From positions 496,001-560,000 of the forward strand of contig JAWPGT010000004.1 of the NCBI GenBank assembly GCA_034638255.1: a stretch of 64,000 bases of DNA. The letters run 5' to 3'. Position 1 is the first letter of the stretch. Each line of letters opens with the position of its first letter. A program made the position numbers and the translations under genes. The stretch comes from Coprinus comatus. Taxonomy: Eukaryota > Basidiomycota > Agaricomycetes > Agaricales > Agaricaceae. Under the pieces are notes generated by a model. That model was not told where the DNA came from and made no database searches. It worked only from the letters and a program-made list of their open reading frames with translations. This document shows, in pieces, positions 1-15,341 of this stretch.

Positions 1-4151
<4,151 letters not shown>

Positions 4152-4336
4152 CCTAGTCTTGGCTGTTGGAAGTGATGAGCAAAGAGTTTCTGGATGATGT
4201 AAGCAGGTGTTCAGTCTTTTGCAGTCTCCTTCGCACGGACCCTTGCATCATAGATCGACACTGACTCAATGTACTTCAACATGTGTCACACACGGCATTT
4301 AACGGATAATCACTGCAGACATAATACAACCGTACG

Positions 4337-5589
4337 CTATGATTCCTTGCTTCCAGACAGCTCAGCACCAAGTTTATAACCCAAGATCTGCCATAGTCAA
4401 TCAGTACTTGCCAGACGGATTATCCCTGCAAGACGAACCTTATCCCAGTCTAACTTTGAGCGGGTCATAGGCAATGCTCTTCTCAAACTCTTGAACGTCT
4501 TTTCTGACATCTCTTGGTATGTCTCGTTCAACGACATCTGGTATTTACCTTCCTCGTCTTCTATTATGGCAAGAATCTTCGGCGCTGCAGTACTTTCTGC
4601 AGATGAGAAAACTCCAGAGGGTATCTCGAACGAAACGTTAGTTGTTGTGATCAATTGCACCTATATCAATATATTGAAATGTCAGTATCCAATTCCACTA
4701 ATGGTATGATAATCTTTACGTTTCCTTGTTCGTAGTAATGAACATGAACGAGGATTTTGCCTTCTACTTGATTTCTCTCTAGGTCAATGGTATAGTGTGA
4801 ACGCCAGCGACCAGACCTGTTAGAGTTGAGCCTCACCCTTACCCATTGTGACTAAGGCTCCTGAAGTCCTTACCAAAAGTTCGATGGGTTATATTTGTTT
4901 GCAACTATCTGAATGATATGTCCTTTGACACCATCTCTTCGCGAAAACACAGATGCGACGCCTTCGTGATAATGTGCCGTCAAGTAGGATTGTGTTGCAG
5001 ATTCTAGTGCTAGTCTGTTATCTCATGAGAAATTTGAATATGTATGGTATATATCAACTGAAACTGACCGTAGTGGTTCTGTTTCCGCGTCAACTTCATA
5101 CGGTTGAGGATCTGAGGCTTCCTAATACACATAGGTTTAAACCCGCATTTAATTACGAGCAGAAACTAAGAACATACCAAGCCCAGATGATCGAATATAA
5201 AACTTGTTTTTGACCTAGGATCTATGTATCTCTCCTCATCGTTCGCGTCAGGGTGCTTTGCCGCCTCGCTGATTATGCACTGATCATTCACTCCTTTAAT
5301 ATTCAAGATGAGCAGGGTGCATCCAACCGGAATACCTGGTGGATCGTTCCGGGCACCTCGACTGTTGTGAATTGTTCAAGATTATAATCGCGAAGCGCAG
5401 GTTTAACACCATCTTGCAATGCGTCGTCGTCGGAGATAATATTCCGCACATCTAATGAGTTCGAGGTGTCAATCCGATCCTGTAATTGAAATAAAAACGC
5501 GTCGAACCATTCAAAACATCATTGATCTCCCCGGGAGGGGCTTGAAGGAGGAAACTAGAGGCTATTTCAATTCGATCCGAGGTGTCCAT
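4337..5589 (-). CDS. CAP1: F-actin capping protein subunit alpha
   Basis: The alpha half of the CapZ heterodimer, which caps the barbed ends of actin filaments. The N-terminus MDTSDRIEIASSFLLQAPPG followed by EINDVLN matches the family opening (hAPPGEFNEVFN). The next exon gives DVRNIISDDDALQDGVKPAL and NLEQFTTVEVPG. The exon at 4400-4660 encodes SLNETYQEMSEKTFKSLRRA and LPMTRSKLDWDK, matching the family's ENYQ.MS..TFKALRRQLPVTR.K.DW. Reading straight through DWDK gives an artificial tail. Splicing a 51-bp intron right after DWDK joins it to ILGYKLGAELSGSKES and a TAG at 4337, which fits the conserved ILSYKIG end, so I chose that stop. It lies in tandem downstream of isocitrate lyase. Confidence 0.9.
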
Positions 5590-5834
5590 TGGAATGTGAT
5601 CAAATGGTGAGCGCTTAAGGTGTTCACTTAATCAATACTTGTAATGAATCGGCTGATGCCGACTCCCAGGGACAACCTGCACTTCTTGCTCTCAACCACA
5701 CCGCAACAGACCGCAACTCGTTCGCAACAATTATATATATAAAACAAGAAAGCGTAGATGTGTATATGCGAAAAATGCGAATGCAAGGGTAATGTGTACA
5801 GGGTACTTTTACAAGAAAAAAAAATCTAAAATGT

Positions 5835-7709
5835 TTAGAGCTTGGCAACAAACTGGGATTCCGTCACACCAGCACCCATGGCGGCTGTAGAAGAAACACC
5901 ACCAGTGACAGTCTTGATCAAGCTGTCAGCATAGTCGGCTCCAGACCACTGTGAAAGGGTATCGTGAGTGTCATATGGAATGTCAAAAACAAAAACACAT
6001 ACCTTCTGGTGTGTGAGGACATCAGTACCAATTTCCCGCTCGCGTCGTTGGACAAGCTCGACATATGCCTTCATACCGGTCTGCGCGAAGTTCTTGGCAA
6101 ACAAATCGGAGATGTACGCGTTGGAGTGAAGACCAGCAAGCTATTGACAAAAGGTTAGTTTCAAATTATGAAAGAAAACAAGGGTACTCACAGTGATGAA
6201 TTGCCAGACGAAGCCAAGCTTGCCGAGTTCCCAAACGTACCCCTGCATATCATTTGTGTTGAGGCCAGCAGCTTCCCAGTTGAAGGAAGGCGACAAGTTG
6301 TAAGCCAACCACTTGCCGGGCCAGACACTACGAACACCATGGGCAAATTCTTGTGCCTGGGCGAGGATGGGCTTCTTGGTCTCCATCCAGATAAGGTCAC
6401 AGTAGGGAGCAAAAGCAATTGCACGGGCTACAGCGCATTGTGTTCCACCTTGGTAGCGGAAGTATCCCTCGCGAGTACGTGGGCTATCCCAGTTCCAGTA
6501 GGGAACTTGCTTGAGACCGAATTCTTTCTGGGCAACGGCGACAGCATTGGGGTAGGAAGAACGAGCGACGCGAGCGAGGAACTTGTCAACAGTAGCCTTG
6601 TTGGCACCCTGTTGGGTCAGAGCATTTGCAAGAGTAGTAGAGAAGAGTTGGAGATTAGCGGAAGCGACCCACTTGTCCTCAATGGACTGGAGCTGATCAC
6701 CGGATTTTCCAGTAGCCTCAGCTTCGACCATGACGGCGTTCAAGGGAGCAAGGGAAGGATTTGTGGAACCAAGGATGAAAGGGTGGTCACGGTCATCGAT
6801 GTTGGTGGTAATGAGAGTGGCAGCCTCGGAATCAGTACGGGCGACAGCCAAGTTATCGACACCCATGATATCGAATTGCAGGCGGATGGCGACGAGACGG
6901 TTAATGTGCTCCTGGATGGGAACCAACACTTTTCCAGCCATGTGTCCACACTTCTTAGTTCCTGGAGCCTGGTCCTCAACGTGGATACCAGCAGCACCTT
7001 TCTCGACGAACATCTTTGCGAGCTTCATGACGGCAGTCAAACCACCATGACCAGTATCGGCATCAGCGACAATGGGACGGAGGTAGTCGATGACGGGAGT
7101 TTTCTCAAGTTCAGCATCAGACATACGGGAACGAGCTTCACGTTGTTTACGATCATGGAAGAGCTGGGCCATGAACAAATGCTCGACCTTGTTAGGCACA
7201 GTGTTAGAAGGATAGTCTATGACTCATTTCAGTCATTATTGGGATCAAAAGATAAATGCAACTGACCAGCAAGATCCGGACCAGGCTCGTTGCTGGAAGA
7301 GGCAGTACTGGATGATTGCCAACCAGAGACGTAGACAGTCTCGAGGTACTTGGCCATTTGTGTTACCTGGACGGGGTCAAGACTACATAATAGAGGTGAG
7401 ATGCTAATTGTGTGCCTGTGATGAAGATAACTTACGCTCCATAGGTGTGGGATGGGGTACCATTCTCTGCGTGCTTGCTGAGCAAGTTCCATAGCTTCTT
7501 AGCTTGAACGTTTGAAGGGTAGTCGATCTTGATTGTACCTCTCTTGGCCACAACGTCGGCGGCGGTGTAGGGACGCTTTGTCTGAGCAAAGCGGGGAGAC
7601 TTGGGGGCTAATGAGTGTCAAGGACGATGATGAAGAGAAGGAGACATACCTTCCACCACTGCTCGACTTGGGCAACCTCTTGTGCGAATTGGGCTCTTTC
7701 TGCGGACAT
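5835..7709 (-). CDS. ICL1: Isocitrate lyase (glyoxylate cycle)
   Basis: Cleaves isocitrate to succinate and glyoxylate, allowing growth on acetate, fatty acids or ethanol. The start ATG at 7709 gives [20 protein letters not shown], then introns at about 7.61-7.65, 7.38-7.44 and 7.21-7.26 kb. The main exon shows [17 protein letters not shown] and the catalytic KKCGH motif ([10 protein letters not shown]), then [12 protein letters not shown] and [15 protein letters not shown]. The length is that of a full fungal enzyme and no key motif is missing. The protein ends [11 protein letters not shown] fits the peroxisomal PTS1 pattern, so peroxisomal or glyoxysomal location is likely (inference). Its promoter would be the 650 bp up to ALG7's stop codon. 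Confidence 0.97.
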
Positions 7710-8362
7710 GACTGGGGATGGATGTTCTGACGGTGCAAGTAGACTATATAGGATGCAAGTTCCTCCACCGCCAATCTTTCAGCTGTTTCCGGTTGACTCA
7801 AAAAGCCCATGTGATACTACAAATCAGTCCGGCACACGCCGTGCGGGCGATTTAAGTTAAACCCGTCGGCTCTCCCGCATTTCCCAATCAAACAGCTCGT
7901 CATATTTAAGCCCGGGGCATATAGCACCGTTTTCTCCCCCAACTCTGTCGCCTTGTAGCACTGGTATATACGCATTATCTCCTAGAATTACTGTGTTGGC
8001 TGTACTGTCCTTATTCCCGCTGCAACATGCGGCTTTTCTGCGGGATATACGGCTATGTACATACCACAAGAGCGGGGGGGCGGGTTTGCCTCACGCTTTC
8101 ATTCCGGAACCCTAATTCAATGCATCAACCAATCGGATTGCTAAGCGATCGGCCCGAACCTCTACTCCTTAGTTCTCTCCATGTTTACTCTCATGAAACA
8201 TGCGCAATTTCGAAAACAAAAATAACAATCCGGGGATTTGGGGTACATATATATGGAAACACTGCCCTCACCGTCGATCACCATCGTATACAAGCCCGGC
8301 TAGACCATAGCGCACAACGAATGCTACCAGACTTCCCGCAACCTGTGTGATGGGGCGGAATA
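7710..8362. other. Intergenic: isocitrate lyase upstream region / ALG7 3' flank
   Basis: No gene found. This stretch should contain the ALG7 terminator and the isocitrate lyase promoter, both read on the minus strand. A TATATAG-like run sits at about 7743-7750, close to the start codon. A CCAAT box in plus orientation is at 8129-8133 within GCATCAACCAATCGGATTGC. Several GC-rich patches are present. I cannot assign a carbon-source regulator site from sequence alone. Confidence 0.5.
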
Positions 8363-10023
8363 TTAATGACCCGTGAACAAGCTACTCAGGAGAACACCAC
8401 CAACCTGGGAGAAAATTAGCACTTGGACAAGCCTTTTCTCATTCATCGGCCCAAGCCTATGGAGGAAAAAGTTCAAAATAGTCAAATTTGTCGTCTCCAG
8501 AATGACGCCACTGCTCGGATGGACAGTTAGCTCCGTCAACCCAATTGCGGCCATGAGGCGAAGAACGTATACTGTCGGTTTTGACGGAGGCTTCTCAAAT
8601 GTCGTCTTGGAAGCATGCAGAAGGTTCGTTTCGCGATCAAATCTGAAAGGCGGTATTCATACAAGTGCTTTTGTTACAAGCTCCCTTCGCTCACCTTGGC
8701 ACTCTGTGCCGAGGACATGGGACAAGACCAAATAACTGGGGACAGGAAAGCAGAAAGTTGAAAATCTGGGGTAAAAAGAATAGGAGAAGTGTTTTAGAGA
8801 AGTGGGCTTGAATTCCAACAACCGCGAAAGCCATCCCAGTGACGTAGCAGAGTGTATCCCCAGGAAATGCGCGTGCCGGATACCTGTCCATGACATCATA
8901 ATAAGATAAAGTCAATCGCGAGCCAAAATAAACATACCAATTGTGATACATGAACCCAACACAAACCGCGACAAGTGGAAGCATGAAATACAAACTAAAC
9001 AAATGCCGTTCAATCAACTCACGACTTCCGTACGACATGCCAGCACTCCAGACACCACCAAACTCGACTTCAGCTTTGCTGCCAAGCAGGTGGAGTGGAA
9101 TTCGAAAGTCGATAGGCCATGGAAGATAGAGGAGGTCATTCAAGATAACCGAAAGTGCAATTATTAATGCTTGGCTGACTTCTGAGCCATTGATACCTGC
9201 AAGGATATTGATACTGTTGGTCGCAAAAGTGGACAGTAAAGACATGTAAATATAATATAGTGGACCTAAACTTGATCAGCATATTGAAATAACGACAGTA
9301 GCAGGGGTTTTATTACCGAGGTTGACTAGTGTCCCAAACAACGACCGTAAAGGAAGGGGTACGACAACGTGAGTATTGCCTCGTTCTGCATAATATACCA
9401 TTAAGAGTGGGATGGATGCAATTATGGGTATTGGCAATTTATGCCTCCAACGGATGTCAAATACGTCATCCAGGAATCCCAGTATAGTTGCCGTTAGCAA
9501 GGAAAGAAGCGAAGATAGATATACTGAAAGCTAGAAAGACATGAATAACCAATTAGATAACATATACTAAGCACTATACCTGGTGATGAGGAAAATCTAC
9601 TACATTAATCCCTTCTGAAGCAGAGGGTGTTCCGGTATGGTTCATAATTGAAGCCGAAAATGCGAACGGGATAAACAGCATTAAAAGTAAAATGTATACT
9701 GATGCACAGACAAGCCCCATGCTCTCAGGGCTAAGAAAGGTTTTACTTCAGCTTTACATACGGCCTATGCTCAGAACGTACATTGGATCCTGATATACTT
9801 TGAGCAAGTCCCTTCCTTTCAAATTCGCATTGATAAAGACGGGGCCCAGCCGTGGCACCAGATATATAGTTGTTAGAAACGCAAAGATCGACAGCCCAAC
9901 AGATGCATAGAGTGCAGGCAACGGGGGTATAGGGTCCAACAAAGGCCTAGTTACGAACCACGATGCGACAGGGAGTAGACCGACGAGCAGAACAGTGGGC
10001 AGCGGCCTTGGATTGAGAGGCAT
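8363..10023 (-). CDS. ALG7: UDP-GlcNAc:dolichyl-phosphate GlcNAc-1-phosphate transferase
   Basis: First committed step of N-glycan precursor synthesis in the ER membrane, and the target of tunicamycin. Diagnostic segments in order are [33 protein letters not shown] after the next intron; [20 protein letters not shown] with the conserved DD motif; [40 protein letters not shown]; and [19 protein letters not shown] further intron leads to [18 protein letters not shown] and the C-terminal [20 protein letters not shown] helix. Many hydrophobic spans fit a polytopic protein. The first real ATG is at 10023; a longer reading would need a GTG start. The gene diverges from the SET-TAD3 gene with only 82 bp between start codons. 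Confidence 0.95.
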
Positions 10024-10105
10024 AGTGCTGCCTAAGAGGACGAACGTCGCGTAAAGTGTCCGACGTGTCGATGTCACGAGATCTAATTATATCTAATCTC
10101 TCCCC

Positions 10106-11994
10106 ATGCCATTTCACCTCAATCCTACTGCCTGCATTATCAAGTCTTCACCGGGAAAGGGCAGAGGCGTCTATGGTCCGTACTCATTGTTCAAGACCAC
10201 CACAAGCAGCCAACGAAATACATCTCAGCTTCAAAGCCTATTCCACGGAACACACTCGTAGAGATCAGTCCCGTTCTCTTATTTTCCAAGGAAGAATACC
10301 AGAATCATGGTACCCATCCAGTAGTTCTACAATTTTTTCATCGCTTAACCCCTACCTCGTAGGAAAATACACCGTTCTAGATCACTACACCTTCATATGG
10401 CCCGACGGGCGCATGGCACTTGCTTTAGGACTAGGGTGGTCATCTCCGTTTACTTTCTTTCGTCACATCAAATGACAAGTGTACAGGCTCCCTCTTCAAC
10501 CACTTTGATCCACCCAACGTCTCATTCACCATCGACACCTCGAGTGATTCAATTCGTTACACGACCTGTCGAAATATTGCGGAGGGAGAAGAACTCTGTA
10601 TATTTTATGGTCATAATCTCTGGTTTTCACCGGTAGAAGCTATGTCAGAACCCAATACAACTGACACTATCCAAAAAGGAAGTGTGGATGAATGGGGTGG
10701 ACTGTCCACCATCGACTTTGATGATGTAGATGCACCAGAGATAAACAAAGCGAACCCCTTCTCAGATGGGGATCCTGAAGAACTGCTTTCCGAGGAAGAT
10801 CTCCCGTTTATCAGGTACAAACTACCTCCCGAAGAAGAAGAACCGGACACAATACGGACTAGTAAGTCTGTTTGATAATTCATTACTTTCATCTTCATGA
10901 CTAGCGAATATTATAGTTCAAACTTGGGTCGTCGATGTACCTGACCAGAGGCATATCACAACGCTCCTAAGGTGGCTATCGTCCAGATTTTTCTTCCCCC
11001 ACCCCCCCCAATTCAAACTTTTTTTTTGTTGACAGATGGTTGAAACAAAACAACCTGGATACAACTGAACTCGCTCATCTCAAGCGTGTCCGGAAACACC
11101 AAGATCACACGACCTTTCTTCTTGCATCGCAATTGGCATTTCCTTCCGAAGCACCAACACTTCCTCTAGAGCTCAATCTACCTCTTCCGTATCTTCACAA
11201 AGTTCCGGCTTCCTCTGCACTCACTCCAATTCAACTATCTCTCAAGACAGCTCTATGGCCCACAATGTTTACTCCGCGTAGAAAAAATGAACCAGAAAAA
11301 TGGAGCCGAGGGAAAGCTGCATGGGCTTGGACAGCAATGCGAAAAGCTCTGAATGCAGCCCGTGAAGCCAAAGAAAGAGGAGAAGTTGGTCTTACAACAA
11401 TGCTTATTTCTTATCCTTACTAATTCCCGGTCCTAAACAATCTAGTTACCTATCGCGGCTCATATTCCTCCTCCTTACGAAGAAGTCTCATTATCTCAAG
11501 CTTCAATACCCGGAGTCCCGATTACTGGATTCACTGGAAACGATACAAGAAACTCTTCCAACCATCCACTTCGTCATGCCGCTATCAACGCTGTTAGAAT
11601 GATGGCAGATTACCGTGCTTCGGAATCAATCTCAATCTCTCCCACAACTACAATTACAAGCGAAACCGAAACCAATATAGAATTAGTATCGGAACCGGTT
11701 TCTCAGAACGGGAACAATTATCTCTTAACTTCTTTGACTGTCTTTGTAACCCATGAGCCGTGCGTTATGTGTAGTATGGCTCTCCTTCATTCACGTGTCA
11801 AGGAGGTTATCTATTATTATGAGATGCCTCAAACTGGTGGATGTGGTAGTGGTGCTGTTTGCCTTCCGATACTCAAAGGTGTTAATCACCGTTATGTTAT
11901 TGCACGATGGAAGCGGAAGACAGATTATCCTTCTGAGCTCAAGGTCTTACATGATGATATTACGATTGATATAGACCCAAGAATAGACGCATAA
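10106..11994 (+). CDS. TAD3: SET-domain protein fused to TAD3-type tRNA adenosine deaminase subunit (frame break in SET part)
   Basis: The N-terminal part is a compact SET domain: SSPGKGRGVYASKPIPRNTL, then YTFIWPDGRMALALGLG, SLFNHFDPPNVSFTI and NIAEGEELCIFYGHNLWF. The same frame runs on through an acidic linker into TAD3 (ADAT3), the non-catalytic partner of TAD2 that makes inosine at the tRNA wobble position. TAD3 features are WVVDVPDQRHITTLLRWLKQ, LAHLKRVRKHQDHT, HPLRHAAINAV and VTHEPCVMCSMALLHSRVKE, then GGCGSG. Alanine replaces the catalytic Glu of HAE, as expected for a TAD3 pseudo-enzyme, while the zinc PCVMC motif is intact. The intron at 10436-10486 does not restore the frame with any GT...AG choice I tried (see findings). 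If the SET part is not translated, TAD3 alone could start at the in-frame ATG at 10642. Confidence 0.85.
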
Positions 11995-12232
11995 ATATTC
12001 TCACTTCGATAATGGCATAAAGATATAAAGAAGAGATAGATACATAGCATAAGATGTACGACCAAAATAAAATAAAACCACATGGCTTCGAACTGGAGGT
12101 AAAGATGACTAGTGGAACCTGTCTATCTACCCTGCTGGAGATCGTTCAGAGCAAGTGGGAACCTGGAGGTAGACGAGAGTAGACGATTAAAATACAAAAC
12201 GACTAAGCAGGAGGAAAATAAGTTAAGGGTTT

Positions 12233-14449
12233 TTATAGGCGAGGGCAGCGATTATTATTGGGGGACCATTGCTTCGCCTTAATATGTTCCAAAAGTGCGC
12301 CATCAGACAAATTGCGGAAGAGAGTGTTCTCATCAACTCCCTAAAACATATTATTAGATTGATAAGTTTATGAAAATTAAGATTAAACACTCACATCTTT
12401 TTGGGCAGCGCGGATGACAGCAAGAGCAATCTTTGCACTGATATCACGAATGTGCACCAAGCGAGGGTATACTAGTCCTTCATCCTTTTCTTCTTGTGTA
12501 AGAGCATCTGAAAGAGCGATGGATGCTTGTTCGACCATGGAATCTGTCACATGTTTGGCCTTTGAGAGAATGGTGCCGAGACCGAGACCAGGGAAGATAT
12601 ACATATTGTTGCCTTGTCCGGTTCGTAGGTCTTGCCCTCATATTCAACAGATTTGTACGGACTACCAGAAGCAAAGACTACGGCGCCGTTTGTCCTGGAG
12701 TAAATAGTCAGGAATTGAAACTGCACGATATCGGGAGTAAAAAAAAACTCACCATTTGATACCATCTTCGTAGTCGAGCTCACACAGAGAGATAGGGTTA
12801 GAAAGGGGGAAGATGATAGGCCGCTTGTTAATGGAAACCATGAGTTTAACAACATCTTCTGTGAAGGCATTCTGGAGGGCGTTTTAGCATGATTGTGTAA
12901 GTCACGCAAAGTCAATCATCATCGACATACGCGAATGGTACTCAAGCCCAAGAGAGCAGTAGGTTTGACATAATTGATGATATCGATCAAATTGGTCAAA
13001 GGGGGTCCACTGTAGTCGGTGCGGGCGAAGTCTGAATACAAGGTGTGAGTGAAGTGACTATATTATATGCATAAAGAGAGGTCATACATTTTTTATGTTC
13101 TTGGAGACCCTGTCTATCCGCGGTGATCAGTCCTTTAGAATCAATGGTCTGTTAAAAGCGTTAATATGAGACCTCGACTAAAGTTAATAGTCGGGATTAT
13201 ACTAACATAAATCCTGCTCTTGGCCTCTTCTTCGCTGAGGCCGAGGAGAGTGAAGAAGGAAACAAGTTGTTTGGCCACACCAACACCTGCTGAGCCAGCA
13301 CCGAAGAAGAGAATTCGCTGATCCTCGAGGGGTGTACCAGCAGCTTGTGAAGCGAGCTTTGCAGCGTTGATGAAACCGGAGAGTACGACAGCACCTAAAT
13401 GCAGAAGGTAAGCGTTTTGCCAAGATTTCATTGACGGATCAACGGGAATATGCACCTGTTCCTTGGATCTGTACGCGTGAGATAAAATTAGATTAAGATG
13501 GCGAAAGATGAATGTGAAATACGCACATCATCATTGAATACACGATGTTTAGACCTATGGATTTCGAGGTACCGGAAAGCGTTATCGGTCGAGAAGTCTT
13601 CGAATTGCACCAGCAAATTAGGGAACACCTCCCGCATAGCCTCCATGAATTCATCCATGAATTCATCCATCTTAACAAATTGATAATCAGTGATTACTAT
13701 ATGACTCAAGTATCAAATCATAATACCTCCTCTGTATTTGGACGCCTGCGACGCACACCCAGGTAAAGAGGGTCATCGAGGAACTTTTGAGTGTTTGTAC
13801 CGAGATCGAGGCAGATAGGAACGGTAGTATTGGGTTTGATTCCGGCACCGGCAATGTATAAATCCCTAATAAATCGCCATCGGCTGACAGCCACGGAGAA
13901 AAAGGAGGTCTAGAGCTTACAGTTTTCCGATGGCAATGGGTAGACCGTTAGCACCAAGATCACCAAGGCCGAGGATTCTTGAACCTGTATAATCCAATTA
14001 GCATCCGCTGGATATCGAGCTCGAGAGAAGAGTATACCATCTGTTACAACGGAAATCCTGGATGCTTGACCGCCTGACCATGTTTGGAGAACATCGCGAA
14101 TATGGCCCTTGTGCTCAATGGAAATATAGATGCCTTCTGGGCGTCTCCAGATGTGAGAGTAATTTGTGCAAGCATCACCGACCTGTTGAGTGGTCAGGGG
14201 AGTCTAAGGCACATAAGGAGGAGGACAAACAGTAGGGGTATAAAGAATGGGGACAATTTCAAGCATGTTAGCGATAAGTATCTCGTAGAAGAGGATGGGG
14301 TCGCGCTCTTTTAGGCCGCTGAGATAGATATATTTCTCTAGGCCAGTAGTTTTGCCTCTGAGTTGAACGAGACATCGCTGACGATGATCTGTGTTGTGAA
14401 GATAAGGTGGAATGCGGTTGAGAGAGGAAATAGGGGTAACAGAAGCCAT
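12233..14449 (-). CDS. Malic enzyme (malate dehydrogenase, oxaloacetate-decarboxylating)
   Basis: Oxidative decarboxylation of malate to pyruvate, a source of NAD(P)H. Exon 1 from ATG 14449 gives MASVTPISSLNRIPPYLHNT, then GLKERDPILFYEILIAN and MLEIVPILYTPTV, the N-terminal malic-enzyme signature. Later exons give VTDGSRILGLGDLGANGLPI, EDFSTDNAFRYLEIHR, FNDDVQGTGAVVLSGF, and a dinucleotide fold with FFGAGSAGVGVAKQLVSFF. The end is NAFTEDVVKLMVSINKRPII, FPLSNPISLCELDYEDGIKW and KQWSPNNNRCPRL before TAA at 12233. No mitochondrial presequence is visible, so I infer a cytosolic enzyme. NAD versus NADP preference cannot be read here. Ten or so short introns are present. A 12-bp in-frame duplication doubles MDEF. 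Confidence 0.95.
13644..13667. repeat. 12-bp tandem duplication inside malic enzyme
   Basis: Two perfect adjacent copies of CATGAATTCATC, followed by a third CAT. On the coding strand this gives MDEFMDEFME, so the duplication is in frame. It lies just before the conserved FPNLLVQFEDF segment. Confidence 0.9.
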
Positions 14450-14726
14450 GGTGGAACGAAGTGTAAAGAAGTCAAAGAGGGACGGTGTATTTATACGAGA
14501 GTAGGTGATTATTGTAGGCTATGAGAGATCGAGTCAATACACCAAGCAGCACATGTGAATCCGGTAGTACATCCAGTCCCCGGCCAACGATGGCTCCTAC
14601 TACCCTCCAACTGCGACTTCCTTTTACGGATACCGGCACTCCGCCACCAATCACGGGACGCGCCTTTCCGCCTTCTGCTAATTCAACGAAACCAAGTAGA
14701 AATCTAAATGTGTATTGCGGGAGGCT

Positions 14727-15311
14727 TCACCACAATTGACGCCGCTTCTTGCGAATAGCTTGTACCAACGAGTGCCTTTCACTCCACTTGGCCCTTGCTT
14801 CTGCATGTTCCGCCTCCGTCCTTCTTACAATCTCTTTCCGCTTATCCACCTTGAGTGGTGCTACCATTGACACAAACGACCGTGTAACATTGAACATCTT
14901 CGCCAGCTCTCCTCGGGAATACTTCTCGGGCTCGCTCGCGCGTAGCTCGCGAAGTTTAGCAATCACTTCATCAGACGCGCGCTCTGGGGCTTCTTTCTGA
15001 AGACCTGGACGAGCAAAGGGAGGTAACGGACCCTCTACGGGTGTTACTTGTCCTCCAAGTAGTGGGGACGCGGGTGCCGTGGTATATGAATGTGCCGTCG
15101 CAGCGGAGGGGGGTGGGCGGTGAACAAATGTCAGGTTGTCCTCCTCAAGAGTCGTGACGGTAGCCTTGGGGTTGTTTACGAGCGGATCAGGCGCATGGTA
15201 AGCTGTTCGCTCAGCCGTTCCAGGCTTTGGTCGCGGGAACTTTTGGGAGTGTTTGGTCGCATATCCGCGAGCAACAAGTCGCGAGGAGGAGAGTGTACGA
15301 CTGATGTTCAT
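14727..15311 (-). CDS. MRPL20: Mitochondrial large ribosomal subunit protein mL58 (MRPL20 family)
   Basis: Fungal mitoribosome large-subunit protein. From ATG 15311 the product is 194 aa and opens MNISRTLSSSRLVARGYATK, an arginine/serine-rich presequence. An in-frame ATG ten codons upstream (15341) gives MGETTATNIT first; I prefer the internal start because it leaves the presequence at the very N-terminus. The body has NLTFVHRPPPS, TPVEGPLPPF and the family-type block VIAKLRELRASEPEKYSRGE followed by LAKMFNVTRSFVSMVAPL. A basic C-terminal helix follows (RRTEAEHAEARAKWSERHSL, RKKRRQLW). It is a single exon. The mL58 assignment rests on the FVHRPPPS and LRASDPxxxTR-like pattern recalled from the family. 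Confidence 0.8.
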   Translation of the reverse strand: MNISRTLSSSRLVARGYATKHSQKFPRPKPGTAERTAYHAPDPLVNNPKATVTTLEEDNLTFVHRPPPSAATAHSYTTAPASPLLGGQVTPVEGPLPPFARPGLQKEAPERASDEVIAKLRELRASEPEKYSRGELAKMFNVTRSFVSMVAPLKVDKRKEIVRRTEAEHAEARAKWSERHSLVQAIRKKRRQLW

Positions 15312-15341
15312 GGTAATGTTTGTGGCCGTTGTTTCACCCAA

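Noticed and set aside
6168..7265. 365-codon plus-strand ORF
   Set aside because: Lies antisense to isocitrate lyase, has no family features, and results from the codon bias of the real gene.
8027..8350. 107-codon plus-strand ORF upstream of isocitrate lyase
   Set aside because: No recognisable features and lies in the promoter/3' flank interval.
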